From: Kineosporia succinea
GTDB lineage: Bacteria > Actinomycetota > Actinomycetes > Actinomycetales > Kineosporiaceae
Reading direction: 5' to 3'
Assembly (NCBI RefSeq): GCF_030811555.1
Contig: NZ_JAUSQZ010000001.1
Coordinates: 6,941,241 to 7,005,240, forward strand
Length of the DNA stretch: 64,000 bases
The notes under the pieces were generated by a model that was not told where the DNA came from, made no database searches, and saw only the letters and a program-made list of their open reading frames with translations. A program made the position numbers and the translations under genes. Positions 41,471 through 49,481 of this stretch are shown piece after piece (position 1 is the stretch's first letter; every line of letters starts with the position of its first letter).

Positions 41471-42358
41471 TCACTGGCCCTGGGAGCGGGTCAGCTGCGC
41501 GGCGACGTCGAGCAGGGAGGCGTCGTCGAGCGACTCCTGCACACACCGGGCGAAGAGCCAGGCCGTGACCCGGTCACGGTCGAGCCCGGCCCGGTCGGCC
41601 AGGTGGTGGGCCAGTCCCGGGGCGTCGGCGGCGAGGCGGGCCCGGCAGTTGAGCAGGTGCTGCACCACGTCGTAACTCGGGTCCCCGACATACGGTTTCG
41701 GGTCGATGACCAGCCAGGGCGCCCGCTCGGCGGCGAGCACGTTACCGGCGTGCAGGTCGGTGCACAGCAGGCGTGGATCGTGGTGTTCGAGCGGCAGCTG
41801 ACGCAGCAGCGAGACCGCCTCGCGGGCCCAGCCCGGATCGAGGCGCCCGGCCGCCCCGGGCAGCCGGGCCTCGAAGGCGTCCGCCCACGCCGCCGTCATG
41901 GCGCTCAGCGGCCGGAACGGGTGATCGCCGGACGGCACCCGCCACAGCTCGTTCAGCACCGTGGCGATCACCTCGTCCTGCTCCGGCTCGGGGCGGCGGG
42001 CCAGAGGCGTTCCCGGTTCGCAGCGTTCGAGCAGGAGCGCGACCGTGGTCGGGGTCGTGTCGCTCGCGTGGACCCGCGCCGCGCCGTGCCCGTCCCAGGC
42101 CCGCAGGGCCGCGGCCTCGTCCATCGCCTCGTCGTGCCGCCACCCGATCTTCAGTGCCAGGGCCCGGCCCCGGGCGTCCACGGCCGGGGCGACCCAGGCC
42201 GATCCCCCGCCCGGCTCGTACGGCGCCCCCAGACCGAGTGACCAGCGAGACGCGTACTGCGCCACCACGTCCTCAAGTCCCGACACCCACGTCCGGAAAC
42301 CCTCGTCGCCGGTGCGGCCGGCCGACGACAGCAGCCGGGTGGGCAGCGGCAGGCTAAT
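41471..42358 (-). CDS. aminoglycoside/hydroxyurea phosphotransferase-family kinase (rare ATT start)
   Basis: 295 residues if started at ATT 42358. The family N-terminus (LPLPTRLL...GLEDVVAQYASRWSLGLGAPYEPGGGSAWVAP) requires a start here, and the only possible codon is ATT, seven bases after GGAGG and sharing bases with the TAG stop of the preceding gene (ATTAG). Core motifs of APH kinases: ALKIGWRHDEAMDEAAALRAW, LLERCEPGTPL, LLCTDLHAGNVLAAERAPWLVIDPKPYVGDPSYD (catalytic Asp and the DPK metal loop). Relatives phosphorylate streptomycin at O6 or hydroxyurea. Whether it gives resistance is unknown. Coupled to the glycosidase. Confidence 0.85.
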   Translation of the reverse strand: MSLPLPTRLLSSAGRTGDEGFRTWVSGLEDVVAQYASRWSLGLGAPYEPGGGSAWVAPAVDARGRALALKIGWRHDEAMDEAAALRAWDGHGAARVHASDTTPTTVALLLERCEPGTPLARRPEPEQDEVIATVLNELWRVPSGDHPFRPLSAMTAAWADAFEARLPGAAGRLDPGWAREAVSLLRQLPLEHHDPRLLCTDLHAGNVLAAERAPWLVIDPKPYVGDPSYDVVQHLLNCRARLAADAPGLAHHLADRAGLDRDRVTAWLFARCVQESLDDASLLDVAAQLTRSQGQ

Positions 42359-43241
42359 CGCCGGGCCTCCGCCACCGTCGCGCGTACTCGGCGCCGGCCC
42401 TCGGGTTCGAGCCGAAATCGCTGAGCAGTTCCGGCTCGCGGTGGTGGAAGTACGTCTCGAACAGCACGTCTCCGCCGCGGTCGACGTGGAAGCGCAGCCA
42501 CTTGTGGATCTCGGCGATGTAGCGCGGGTTGTCACCGCCCTGGTGGCCCGCCCACTGGGTGCCCGAGGCCACGCCCCATTCGGGCAGGGCCAGGGCCACG
42601 TGGTGCTCGAGCGCGAAGTCGGACCACCAGCGCAGCCCGTGCCGCCCGTTCCAGTGCGCGGCGATCTGCGCGTCGGTGGTGTAGGGCTCGTAGATGTCGT
42701 ACGCGTCGACACCGACCCAGTCGGTCAGCTCGGGCACGAACACGCGCTCGGCCCAGTCGGCGCGCATCCCGGTCTGTGAGCCGCCGATGTTCGCGTTCAG
42801 CCCGATCAGCGCCTTCTCGCCGAGTGCCTCGCGGAAGATCGAGGCGTACTGCACGAAGCGCTCGCGCCACCTCGGCAGCGTGGCCTCGGACAGGAACCAG
42901 GGCCAGCCGGCGAGATTGAACTCCCAGCCCAGCCGCAGCGCGCAGGCCCGGCCGTCGGCGGCCAGGGCCTCGGCCATCGACTGCAGCGGCCCGGCGAGGT
43001 CGTCGTCGAGCGAACCGCCGTCGTAGGCCATCGGCACGCCCACGCTGATCAGGTCGCCCAGGTCGGCCGGCGGCAGCCACCACATGCTGGCCAGGGCGTC
43101 GGGCCCGGCGTCGCGGGAGGGGAACGCGGCCACGTGCCCGAGCGGGCGGCCGCGGAGCCGGGCGAACTCCTCGGCCTCCTCGATCGAGTGCCCGGTGGTC
43201 AGCACCCCCGAGTTCCAGGTGATCGAGTCCGGTGCGGACAT
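42354..43241 (-). CDS. GH26-like glycoside hydrolase (putative beta-mannanase), cytoplasmic
   Basis: 295 residues from ATG 43241 (GAGGAG upstream). TIM-barrel clan-A enzyme. LRLGWEFNLAGWPWFLSEATLPRW contains the acid/base Glu in the GH26-like W-E-F-N motif; the probable nucleophile is in VALALPEWGVASG. YDGGSLDDDLAG and ADWAERVFVPELTDWVGVDAYDIY support the fold. No signal peptide, so it would act on imported oligosaccharides or on an intracellular substrate. Translationally coupled to the antibiotic-kinase-like gene, which is an odd partner. Confidence 0.82.
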   Translation of the reverse strand: MSAPDSITWNSGVLTTGHSIEEAEEFARLRGRPLGHVAAFPSRDAGPDALASMWWLPPADLGDLISVGVPMAYDGGSLDDDLAGPLQSMAEALAADGRACALRLGWEFNLAGWPWFLSEATLPRWRERFVQYASIFREALGEKALIGLNANIGGSQTGMRADWAERVFVPELTDWVGVDAYDIYEPYTTDAQIAAHWNGRHGLRWWSDFALEHHVALALPEWGVASGTQWAGHQGGDNPRYIAEIHKWLRFHVDRGGDVLFETYFHHREPELLSDFGSNPRAGAEYARRWRRPGD

Positions 43242-43320
43242 GGCACTCCTCAGGATGTGTGCTGGATCACCGACACCACCCGGCAATCCAATCACACGAT
43301 CCTCACCGAAAAACGCGCAT

Positions 43321-43905
43321 TCAGGCCTTCTGCGACAGCACCGGACCAATGGCCTCGGCCTGTAGCACCAGCCACGGGCTGAACGCGAAGGGCGTGCGCC
43401 GGACCGCTTCCCACAGGTCGGGCCAGGCCACCCAGGCGTACTCGGCGACCTCGGCCGGGTCGGGCCTCACGACCTGCCCGTCGGGGACGAGCGCGACGTG
43501 AACCGGGCAGACCTCGTGCTCGACGACCCCACTGGCATCGACGGCGTGGTACTGGAAGTCGGGCAGCCTGACGGTGAGATCGTCGGCGGTGAGCCGGATC
43601 CCGAGCTCCTCCCCGACCCGGCGGGCGGCGGCGACGCGGATGTCCTCGCCCGGGCGCGGGTGGCCGCAGCAGGAGTTGGTCCACACCCCGGGCCAGGTCT
43701 TCTTGCCCAGGGCCCGGCGGGTGACGAGAGTGCGGCCCTGCGCGTCGAGCAGGTGCACGGAGAACGCCAGGTGCAGGGGGGTGTCCGCGTCGTGCACCTG
43801 CAGCCGGGGTGCGGTGCCGCAGGGCCGGTGCGCGTCGTCGAGCAGGACCACCAGGTCGGCCGGGTCGAGCGTGGCGATCGGCGAGGCGTCAGTCATGTCC
43901 GCCAT
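43321..43905 (-). CDS. idi: isopentenyl-diphosphate delta-isomerase type I
   Basis: 194 residues from ATG 43905 with GAGAGG upstream. Nudix-like fold with type-I IDI signatures: VLLDDAHRPCGTAPRLQVHDADTPLHLAFSVHLLD, KTWPGVWTNSCCGHPRPGED (catalytic Cys and metal His), VRVGEELGI-type Nudix helix (RRVGEELGIRL), YHAVDASGVVEHEVCPVHVA (catalytic Glu). Interconverts IPP and DMAPP for isoprenoid synthesis in the cytoplasm. No other isoprenoid gene nearby. Stop lies 79 bases before the GH26-like gene start on the same strand. Confidence 0.95.
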   Translation of the reverse strand: MADMTDASPIATLDPADLVVLLDDAHRPCGTAPRLQVHDADTPLHLAFSVHLLDAQGRTLVTRRALGKKTWPGVWTNSCCGHPRPGEDIRVAAARRVGEELGIRLTADDLTVRLPDFQYHAVDASGVVEHEVCPVHVALVPDGQVVRPDPAEVAEYAWVAWPDLWEAVRRTPFAFSPWLVLQAEAIGPVLSQKA

Positions 43906-44010
43906 CCTCGCCTCTCCGGGGCCGTTCGCGCCCGTTGACCCGCAGGTATGGTCGCGGACGGGACAGATCGGGCTGGTGGGACGCTGCAGTCGCCCCACCG
44001 TTCCCAGGGC

Positions 44011-44757
44011 CTAGATCTGGTTCTCGCCGCCGTCCACGTACAGGTTGGCACCGAGCATGAAGCTGCTGTCACCGGAGGCGAGGAAGGCCACGGCGGCGGC
44101 GATCTCGTCCGGGTCGGCCAGGCGCCCGATCGCGATGCGGGCGGCCTCGCCGGTCTTGAACGCGGCCGCGTTCTCCCCCGCCAGCTCGTCGATGCCGTTG
44201 GTGTCGGTCGGGCCGGGCGAGATCGCGTTGACCCGCACCCCGCGGTGCTTGAGCTCGTTGGCCCAGGCCCGGGTGAACGTGCGCAGCGCCGCCTTCGACG
44301 CGCCGTAGGCCCCGAACCCGGCCGTGCCGCGGTCGGCCGCGGTGGAGGCGTTGACGATCACCGACGCACCCTCGTTGAGCAGGGGCACCGCCTTCTGCAC
44401 CGTGAACAGGGTTCCCTTGACGTTGACGTCGAAGATTCGGTCGTACTCCTCCGGCGTGATCTGCTCGACCGTGCCGAACGAGGCGGTGGCCGCGTTGGCG
44501 AAGAGCACGTCCAGCCCTCGGCCCCGCTGCCGCACCACGTCGTACAGCCGGTCCAGGTCCTCGGGTTTCGTGATGTCGGCGGGCACGGCCGTGACGCCCT
44601 CGCCGATCCGGGCCACCGCGTCCTCGAGCTCGGCCTCCCGGCGCCCGGCGATGAACACGTGCGCCCCCTCGGCCACGAACCGCGCCGCGGTGGCCCGGCC
44701 GATCCCCTTCGTCCCGCCACCGGTCACGACCGCCGTCTTGCCTTCGAGCCTGCGCAT
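44011..44757 (-). CDS. short-chain dehydrogenase/reductase, TetR-controlled
   Basis: 248 residues from ATG 44757 (GGGAGG upstream). Complete classical SDR: AVVTGGGTKGIGRATAARFV cofactor site at residues 8-20, VLFANAATASFG (NAG-like motif), VIVNASTAADRG (catalytic Ser), FGAYGASKAALRTFTRAWA (Tyr-x-x-x-Lys) and LYVDGGENQI at the end. Divergent from a TetR gene across 91 bases that carry two matching palindromes. The substrate is unknown; the pair is a typical xenobiotic or alcohol-responsive unit. Confidence 0.93.
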   Translation of the reverse strand: MRRLEGKTAVVTGGGTKGIGRATAARFVAEGAHVFIAGRREAELEDAVARIGEGVTAVPADITKPEDLDRLYDVVRQRGRGLDVLFANAATASFGTVEQITPEEYDRIFDVNVKGTLFTVQKAVPLLNEGASVIVNASTAADRGTAGFGAYGASKAALRTFTRAWANELKHRGVRVNAISPGPTDTNGIDELAGENAAAFKTGEAARIAIGRLADPDEIAAAVAFLASGDSSFMLGANLYVDGGENQI

Positions 44758-44770
44758 TGCTGACCTCCCA

Positions 44771-44800
44771 CTAGTTCGGCACCGATCGGTGCCGAACTAG
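44771..44800. promoter_or_regulatory. 30-bp perfect palindrome, TetR operator 1
   Basis: CTAGTTCGGCACCGA is followed directly by its exact reverse complement, centred between 44785 and 44786. The core GCACCGATCGGTGC (44779-44792) recurs as operator 2. It lies 13 bases before the SDR start, where binding would block transcription or initiation. Confidence 0.8.
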
Positions 44801-44814
44801 AAGCTAGCAGATCT

Positions 44815-44828
44815 GCACCGATCGGTGC
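44815..44828. promoter_or_regulatory. TetR operator 2
   Basis: GCACCGATCGGTGC is identical to the core of operator 1, centre-to-centre 36 bp away, and 20 bases upstream of the TetR GTG start. Occupation would give autoregulation. Confidence 0.75.
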
Positions 44829-44848
44829 GCAAGTTGTAGACTCTGGCC

Positions 44849-45451
44849 GTGGACACCAGGGCGCCGCTCGGCCGGCCGCGCGGCTTCGACGCCGACGAGA
44901 AGCTCGACGCCGCCGTACGCGTCTTCTGGGAGCAGGGTTTCGAGGGCGCCAGCCTCACCGCCCTGACCGAGGCCATGGGTATCAGCCGCAAGAGCCTCTA
45001 CGCGGCCTACGGCAACAAGGAAGAGCTCTTCCTCAAGGCCCTCGAGCGCTACACACAGAGCACGTCGGCGTACGTGCCGCTCGCACTGGCCGAGCCCACC
45101 GCCCTGGGCACCGCCACGGCCTACCTCGCCGGATCGGTGCGGGCGAACACGCAGCCCGACTCCCCGCCCGGCTGCCTGGGGGTGCAGGGGGCGCTGCCCG
45201 TCAGCGAGACCAGCCGCTTCGCGCACGACACCCTCACGGCCTGGCGCGAGACCGGCGTCACCGCCCTGCGCGAACGGTTCGAGCGCGCCGTCGCCGAGGG
45301 CGACCTGCCCGCCGGCGCCGATCCCGCGCTGCTAGCGCGGTTTCTCATGACCGTCTCCAACGGCCTGGCCGTGCAGGCCGCGGGTGGCGTCGGACGCGAA
45401 GAGCTCCAGCACCTGGCCGACGCGGCCATGCGGGCCTGGCCCCTGACCTGA
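44849..45451 (+). CDS. TetR-family regulator of the divergent SDR
   Basis: 200 residues from GTG 44849. [55 protein letters not shown] is a complete TetR helix-turn-helix. The ligand domain ([20 protein letters not shown]) with conserved Gly-Cys-Leu pattern matches the TetR_C subgroup related to YxaF/LmrA-like regulators. Two operators with a common 14-bp core flank its promoter. Confidence 0.92.
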   Translation: MDTRAPLGRPRGFDADEKLDAAVRVFWEQGFEGASLTALTEAMGISRKSLYAAYGNKEELFLKALERYTQSTSAYVPLALAEPTALGTATAYLAGSVRANTQPDSPPGCLGVQGALPVSETSRFAHDTLTAWRETGVTALRERFERAVAEGDLPAGADPALLARFLMTVSNGLAVQAAGGVGREELQHLADAAMRAWPLT

Positions 45452-45453
45452 CC

Positions 45454-45501
45454 AGCACCAGCACCGGCACCAGCACCGACACCGGCACCGGCACCGGCAC
45501 C
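45454..45501. repeat. hexanucleotide repeat, eight copies
   Basis: Eight units of (A/G)(G/A)CACC from 45454 to 45501, including three consecutive GGCACC. It begins two bases after the TetR stop. The 45452-45637 gap contains no gene in my reading; any translation of this stretch would be a Thr/Gly or Ala/Pro-type dipeptide repeat. Confidence 0.75.
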
Positions 45502-45553
45502 GGCCGACGTACCTCCGGGACCGGCGCACCGCATGCCGACCGGCCCGTCCCGC

Positions 45554-45600
45554 CGAAGCACGTCGAGCCGAAACACTTCACGGCGAAGCACGTCGAGCCG
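45554..45600. repeat. 17-bp direct repeat, 30-bp period
   Basis: CGAAGCACGTCGAGCCG occurs at 45554-45570 and 45584-45600, with CGAAACACTTCACGG as a diverged half-copy between. It precedes the stop of the minus-strand TetR gene by 38 bases. Confidence 0.6.
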
Positions 45601-45637
45601 AGCAGCACCGACCGGCCCACCCCCGGGCTGCCCCACC

Positions 45638-46255
45638 TCAACCCGCCTGGTTGCACCGCCCGCTGAACACCGTGCGCACCACCGGCTCCAGCACCTCCTC
45701 GTAGCGCCCGCCGGCCGGCCCCAGCCCGAGCTGGTCGGCCAGCCCGTAGGTCGTGGCGAGAATGCGCGTGGCGGCCACGTCTTCGTCGGTGCCCGGCCGC
45801 ACCTCGCCGCACTCCTTGCCGTTCACCACGGCCTGCCGGATGCGGGCCCGCAGCCGCTCGTCGTTCTCCACCGCGAGCCGGTGCAGCTGCGGCTCGCGCC
45901 AGGCCTCGGTGCGCAGCTGCTGCCCGACGCTGTGCTCCTGACGCCGCGCGTCGTCGAGCGGGAGCAGCTCGTGCAGCGCCGTCACGATCATCGCGCGGAT
46001 CGTCTGCCGCGCCCCGGTCCCGGCCTCGACGACGGCGGCCACCCGGGCCTCGCGCTCGTCGAGCAGCGCCTCGAACGAGTACCGCACCAGCTCCGACCGG
46101 TCGGCGAAGTAGTGCTGGATGGTGCCGACCGAGACCCCGGCGGCGGACGCGATGCGGGTGTACGTGGTTGCGCCGAAACCGTTCTCGGCCACCTCGGCCT
46201 GGTGGGCGCGCACGATCTGGCGACGCCGCTGCTCGTGATCGACAATCCTTGGCAC
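45638..46255 (-). CDS. TetR-family regulator divergent from beta-lactamase gene
   Basis: 205 residues from GTG 46255. MPRIVDHEQRRRQIVRAHQAEVAENGFGATTYTRIASAAGVSVGTIQHYFADRSELV is the DNA-binding domain; the His-Tyr-Phe end of the recognition helix is of the BetI-like type. The rest (GQQLRTEAWREPQLHRLAVENDERLR) has the alpha-helical C-terminal domain. It faces the beta-lactamase gene across 36 bases that contain a perfect AT-rich inverted repeat. Confidence 0.9.
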   Translation of the reverse strand: MPRIVDHEQRRRQIVRAHQAEVAENGFGATTYTRIASAAGVSVGTIQHYFADRSELVRYSFEALLDEREARVAAVVEAGTGARQTIRAMIVTALHELLPLDDARRQEHSVGQQLRTEAWREPQLHRLAVENDERLRARIRQAVVNGKECGEVRPGTDEDVAATRILATTYGLADQLGLGPAGGRYEEVLEPVVRTVFSGRCNQAG

Positions 46256-46260
46256 TGGTT

Positions 46261-46280
46261 AATCATACACTCATATGATT
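46261..46280. promoter_or_regulatory. AT-rich operator between TetR and beta-lactamase
   Basis: AATCATA (46261-46267) and TATGATT (46274-46280) are perfect inverted repeats with a 6-base spacer, in the only strongly AT-rich stretch of the region. With just 36 bases between the two starts, both genes' promoters must lie on it. Confidence 0.65.
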
Positions 46281-46291
46281 ATGGTTTCCGT

Positions 46292-47842
46292 ATGGCCATA
46301 TTACTAAGAGTCCTCCTGACGCTCCTGCTGCTCACCCTGAGCACCACCGCCGCCGCCTTCGCCCCCGAACCGGCCCACCGGCCCACCGCCGGGCCGGCCC
46401 CCGGCCCCGCCCGGCTCGACTCCTTCGTGCGCGAGCGGCTCCACGACACCGGCGTTCCCGGTGCCACCTACGCGATCGTCGGCACGAACGGCGTCGAGCA
46501 CTCGGCCTCGTTCGGCACCGACGGCGACGGCCGGCCGGTCACCACCGCCACGCCCTTCCTGTGGGGCTCGGTGTCCAAGCCGGTCACGGCGACGCTCGTG
46601 GTGCTCCTGGCCCGCGACGGCCTGCTCGACCTCGACGACCCGGTCGGCCGGCACATCCCCTCGTTCGCGAAAGACCCGGCCCGGCGGGCCATCACGATCC
46701 GGCAGCTGCTCACCCACACCAGCGGCCTGCCCCAGGGCCTGCAGCTCACCGACCACTACGGCGAGAACCGTTCGCCCGCGGCCGTGACCGGGCAGATCGC
46801 CCGCCTCGACCTCGGGCCGCACGTGCACGCCTACTCCAGCCTCAACTACGTGGTGCTGGCCGCCGTCGTCGAGTCGGTCACCGGGCAGCCGATGGGGGAC
46901 GCGCTGGCCCGCCGTCTCCTGTCACCGGCCGGAATGCGCTCGGTACCGGCCGACCCGCGCGAGGCCGAGCAGGTGCTCCCGCCCGGCCACCGGTTCGTCG
47001 CCGGGCACGCCAGGGCCTTCGGGAGCCGGGTCGACCCGGCCACCCGCGCGGCCGGTTATCTCGTCGGAACCCTCGACGACCTGTCCGCCTTCGCCCGCAC
47101 CCAGCTGACCGGCGGCGCCGTGCTCACCGACGCCGAACGCGCGACGCTGCACCGCGAGGCCGTCGACGGGTACGCCCTGGGCTGGCGCACCACCACCGTC
47201 CCCGGCACCGACGAGCCCATGGTCTGGCACGGCGGCGCTGCCCCCGGCTACCAGGCGGCCGTGCTCCTGCTGCCCGGGCGCGACCAGGCCGTGGTGCTGC
47301 TGCAGAACGCCTACAGTCCCTTCAAGGACGCCACCCTCATGGACACCTCCATGGGAATCGCCGCCCTCCTGGCCGGTTCTCAGCCCCCGGTCCACGGCAC
47401 CGACCCGCTCTACCCCGGTGTCCTGGCCGGCCTCGTCGCCCTGGCCCTCATCCTCCTGGGTGCCGCGACCCGCGTCGTGGTGCACCTCGTCCACCATCGA
47501 CCCGCGCGACCACTCACCACCGCCCTGACCGTGACCGCACTCGGCCTCACCGGCGCGGGCCTCCACCGGTTCCCCGGTCTGCTCGGTGTGAGCTGGGGCC
47601 AGGTGCCGCTGTGGGCACCCGACATCGCCGCGCTGCTCGACGTGTGCGCCGTGCTGCTTGTGACCCTCGCCGGGCTGATGCTCGCCCGGCTGATGCTCAC
47701 CCGGCTGGCCCTCACCCGCGTCCGGCTCACACCTTCAGGCGCCGCCGGATCTTCGCCCGGTCGGCCTCCGGGAGCGCCTCGAGGTCCGCGAGACGCGGCA
47801 GCAGAGCGGGTTCCAGGGTCATCGCCCGGAACGCCACACTGA
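46292..47842 (+). CDS. serine beta-lactamase/penicillin-binding-like hydrolase with membrane tail
   Basis: 516 residues from ATG 46292. N-terminal signal/anchor (LLRVLLTLLLLTLSTTAAAF); class C-like domain about residues 40-370 with S-x-x-K at Ser93-Lys96 (GSVSKPVT), a Tyr region AYSSLNYVVLAAVVE (Y-S-S in place of Y-S/A-N) and WHGGAAPGY as the third (KTG/HGG) box. Then three hydrophobic spans (VLAGLVALALILLGAATRVVVHL and two more, about 375-480). This build is the same as other actinobacterial membrane-anchored beta-lactamase-like esterases. The last about 40 residues overlap the antisense MOSC gene. Could act on D-Ala peptides, beta-lactams or esters. Confidence 0.85.
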   Translation: MAILLRVLLTLLLLTLSTTAAAFAPEPAHRPTAGPAPGPARLDSFVRERLHDTGVPGATYAIVGTNGVEHSASFGTDGDGRPVTTATPFLWGSVSKPVTATLVVLLARDGLLDLDDPVGRHIPSFAKDPARRAITIRQLLTHTSGLPQGLQLTDHYGENRSPAAVTGQIARLDLGPHVHAYSSLNYVVLAAVVESVTGQPMGDALARRLLSPAGMRSVPADPREAEQVLPPGHRFVAGHARAFGSRVDPATRAAGYLVGTLDDLSAFARTQLTGGAVLTDAERATLHREAVDGYALGWRTTTVPGTDEPMVWHGGAAPGYQAAVLLLPGRDQAVVLLQNAYSPFKDATLMDTSMGIAALLAGSQPPVHGTDPLYPGVLAGLVALALILLGAATRVVVHLVHHRPARPLTTALTVTALGLTGAGLHRFPGLLGVSWGQVPLWAPDIAALLDVCAVLLVTLAGLMLARLMLTRLALTRVRLTPSGAAGSSPGRPPGAPRGPRDAAAERVPGSSPGTPH

Positions 47843-48377
47843 TCGTGACGTCGTGCTCGGGGCGCGCGATCACCTCGATGCCGTCACCGGCCCGGACGGA
47901 GCCCGGCTCGATCACCCGGAAGTACGGGCCGGGCAGCGCGGTCTTCGTGAACTCCTTCATCCAGCCCTGCCGGTCCAGCCAGCCCTGGAACGTCGAGCAC
48001 GGGATCCGCGGCCGGGTCACCTCGAGCACCACCTGCTCGCCGATCCGCCAGCGCTCGCCGATCAGGGCCTCGTTCACGTCGATGCCCTCGGTGGTCAGGT
48101 TCTCGCCGAAGACGCCGTTGGGCAGGTCGCGGCCCAGGACCGGCTGCCAGGCGTCGAGGTCCTCGCGGGCGTAGGCGTAGACGGCCTGGTCGGTTCCACC
48201 GTGGTGATCGACGTCGTAGACGCGGTCGCCGGCCAGGCCGACCGACCCGTCCCCCATCGGCCCGGGAGCCGTGACCGCGACCGCTGCCCCGGTGGGACGC
48301 TTGTCGATGCCGGTCATCGAGGCGGTGCGCCAGGGGTTGTCGACGGGGCGGCCGATGTTGACCGACAGCAGCTTCAT
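47727..48377 (-). CDS. MOSC-domain protein (YiiM-like)
   Basis: 216 residues from ATG 48377; GTG 48386 is an alternative. KLLSVNIGRPVDN, GLAGDRVYDVDHHGGTDQAVYAYAREDLDAW, FGENLTTEGIDVNEALIGERWRIG and LEVTRPRIPCSTFQGWL, with the MOSC Cys in RIPCSTF, agree with the YiiM/6-N-hydroxylaminopurine-resistance group. MOSC domains bind sulfurated molybdenum cofactor. Stands alone. The C-terminal 39 codons overlap the convergent beta-lactamase gene by 116 bases. Confidence 0.88.
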   Translation of the reverse strand: MKLLSVNIGRPVDNPWRTASMTGIDKRPTGAAVAVTAPGPMGDGSVGLAGDRVYDVDHHGGTDQAVYAYAREDLDAWQPVLGRDLPNGVFGENLTTEGIDVNEALIGERWRIGEQVVLEVTRPRIPCSTFQGWLDRQGWMKEFTKTALPGPYFRVIEPGSVRAGDGIEVIARPEHDVTISVAFRAMTLEPALLPRLADLEALPEADRAKIRRRLKV

Positions 48378-48392
48378 GGCGCCCACCGTAGA

Positions 48393-49481
48393 TCAGGTTC
48401 GCGGGAAGGTCACGGTCACGATCAGGCCGCCCTCCGCGCGTGGACGCAGCCGCAGGTCGGCGCGGTGCGCCCGGGCGATCGACGCCACGATCGCCAGGCC
48501 CAGACCGCTGCCCCCGGCCCCTCCGGGAGTGCGTCCGCGACGGGTTCGTCCCGCCCCGCGCACGAACGGCTCGGTCAGTGTCGCCACCACCTCCTCGCTC
48601 AGCACCGGCCCGGCGTTGACGACCTCCAGCCGCGCCCGGCCTCCGTCGCCGGCGCCGACGCTCACCCGCACGAGCGGGTCGTCGGCGCGGTTGTGGATGA
48701 CGGCGTTGCGCACGAGATTGTCCACCAGCTGGCGCAGCAGGGGCAGGTTGGCCGTCACCACGACCGGGTTCAGGTCGGTGCCGACGCCCTCGTGCGAAAC
48801 GAGGACGTCGCGGGTCACCTCGGCGAGGTCGCAGGGCTCCCGGTGCAGGTCACCGCGCTCGGGCCGGGCCAGCTGCAGCAGGGCCTCGTGCGTGTCGATC
48901 GAGCGGTCGTTCATCTCCTGCAGCCGGGTCAGGAACGTCTCCAGATTCACCGCGCCCGGATTGGCCTGCGCGACCTGCAGCATGGTCTTCATGACGGTCT
49001 GCGGGGTGCGCAGCTCGTGCGAGGCGTTGGCGGTGAACCGGCGCTGCTCCTCGAACGCCTTCTCCAGCCGGGCCAGCATCGTGTCGAAAGTGTCGGCCAG
49101 CTGGTGCAACTCGTCGTCGCGGCCGGGCAGGGCGATGCGGTGCGACAGGGACCCGTCGGCCGCGGCCCGGGCCGCGGTGGTGATGCGTTCCAGCGGGCGC
49201 AGCATCTGCCCGGCCAGCAACCAGCCCGCGGCGAAACCCGCGAACGCCAGGAAGATCGTGCCCCAGACGGCCAGTTTCACCGCCTGCCGCATGAGATCGA
49301 TGCGCCGGGGCGCGAAAGCACCGGTCTCCACGACGGTCAGATGCCCCTCGGGAACGTAGTGCAGCAGCACGAGAACCACCGCGAACAGCACCATCCCGGC
49401 GAAGACCAGCAGACCGACGTAGCTCAGCGTCAGCTTCATCCGGATGCCGAGACCCGGCTGCCGGGGCGGCTTCCCGATCAC
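48393..49481 (-). CDS. sensor histidine kinase
   Basis: 362 residues from GTG 49481, overlapping the response-regulator stop by four bases (GTGA). Two membrane helices (SYVGLLVFAGMVLFAVVLVLLHY and AVWGTIFLAFAGFAAGWLLAG) enclose a short outer loop of about 35 residues; then HAMP (LRPLERITTAARAAADGSL), H-box ASHELRTPQTVMK, N-box LVRNAVIHN and G-box GGSGLGLAIV. The small sensor loop suggests sensing within or at the membrane. Pairs with the regulator upstream and lies divergent from a VanY-like gene, so it may respond to wall damage. Confidence 0.93.
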   Translation of the reverse strand: MIGKPPRQPGLGIRMKLTLSYVGLLVFAGMVLFAVVLVLLHYVPEGHLTVVETGAFAPRRIDLMRQAVKLAVWGTIFLAFAGFAAGWLLAGQMLRPLERITTAARAAADGSLSHRIALPGRDDELHQLADTFDTMLARLEKAFEEQRRFTANASHELRTPQTVMKTMLQVAQANPGAVNLETFLTRLQEMNDRSIDTHEALLQLARPERGDLHREPCDLAEVTRDVLVSHEGVGTDLNPVVVTANLPLLRQLVDNLVRNAVIHNRADDPLVRVSVGAGDGGRARLEVVNAGPVLSEEVVATLTEPFVRGAGRTRRGRTPGGAGGSGLGLAIVASIARAHRADLRLRPRAEGGLIVTVTFPRT

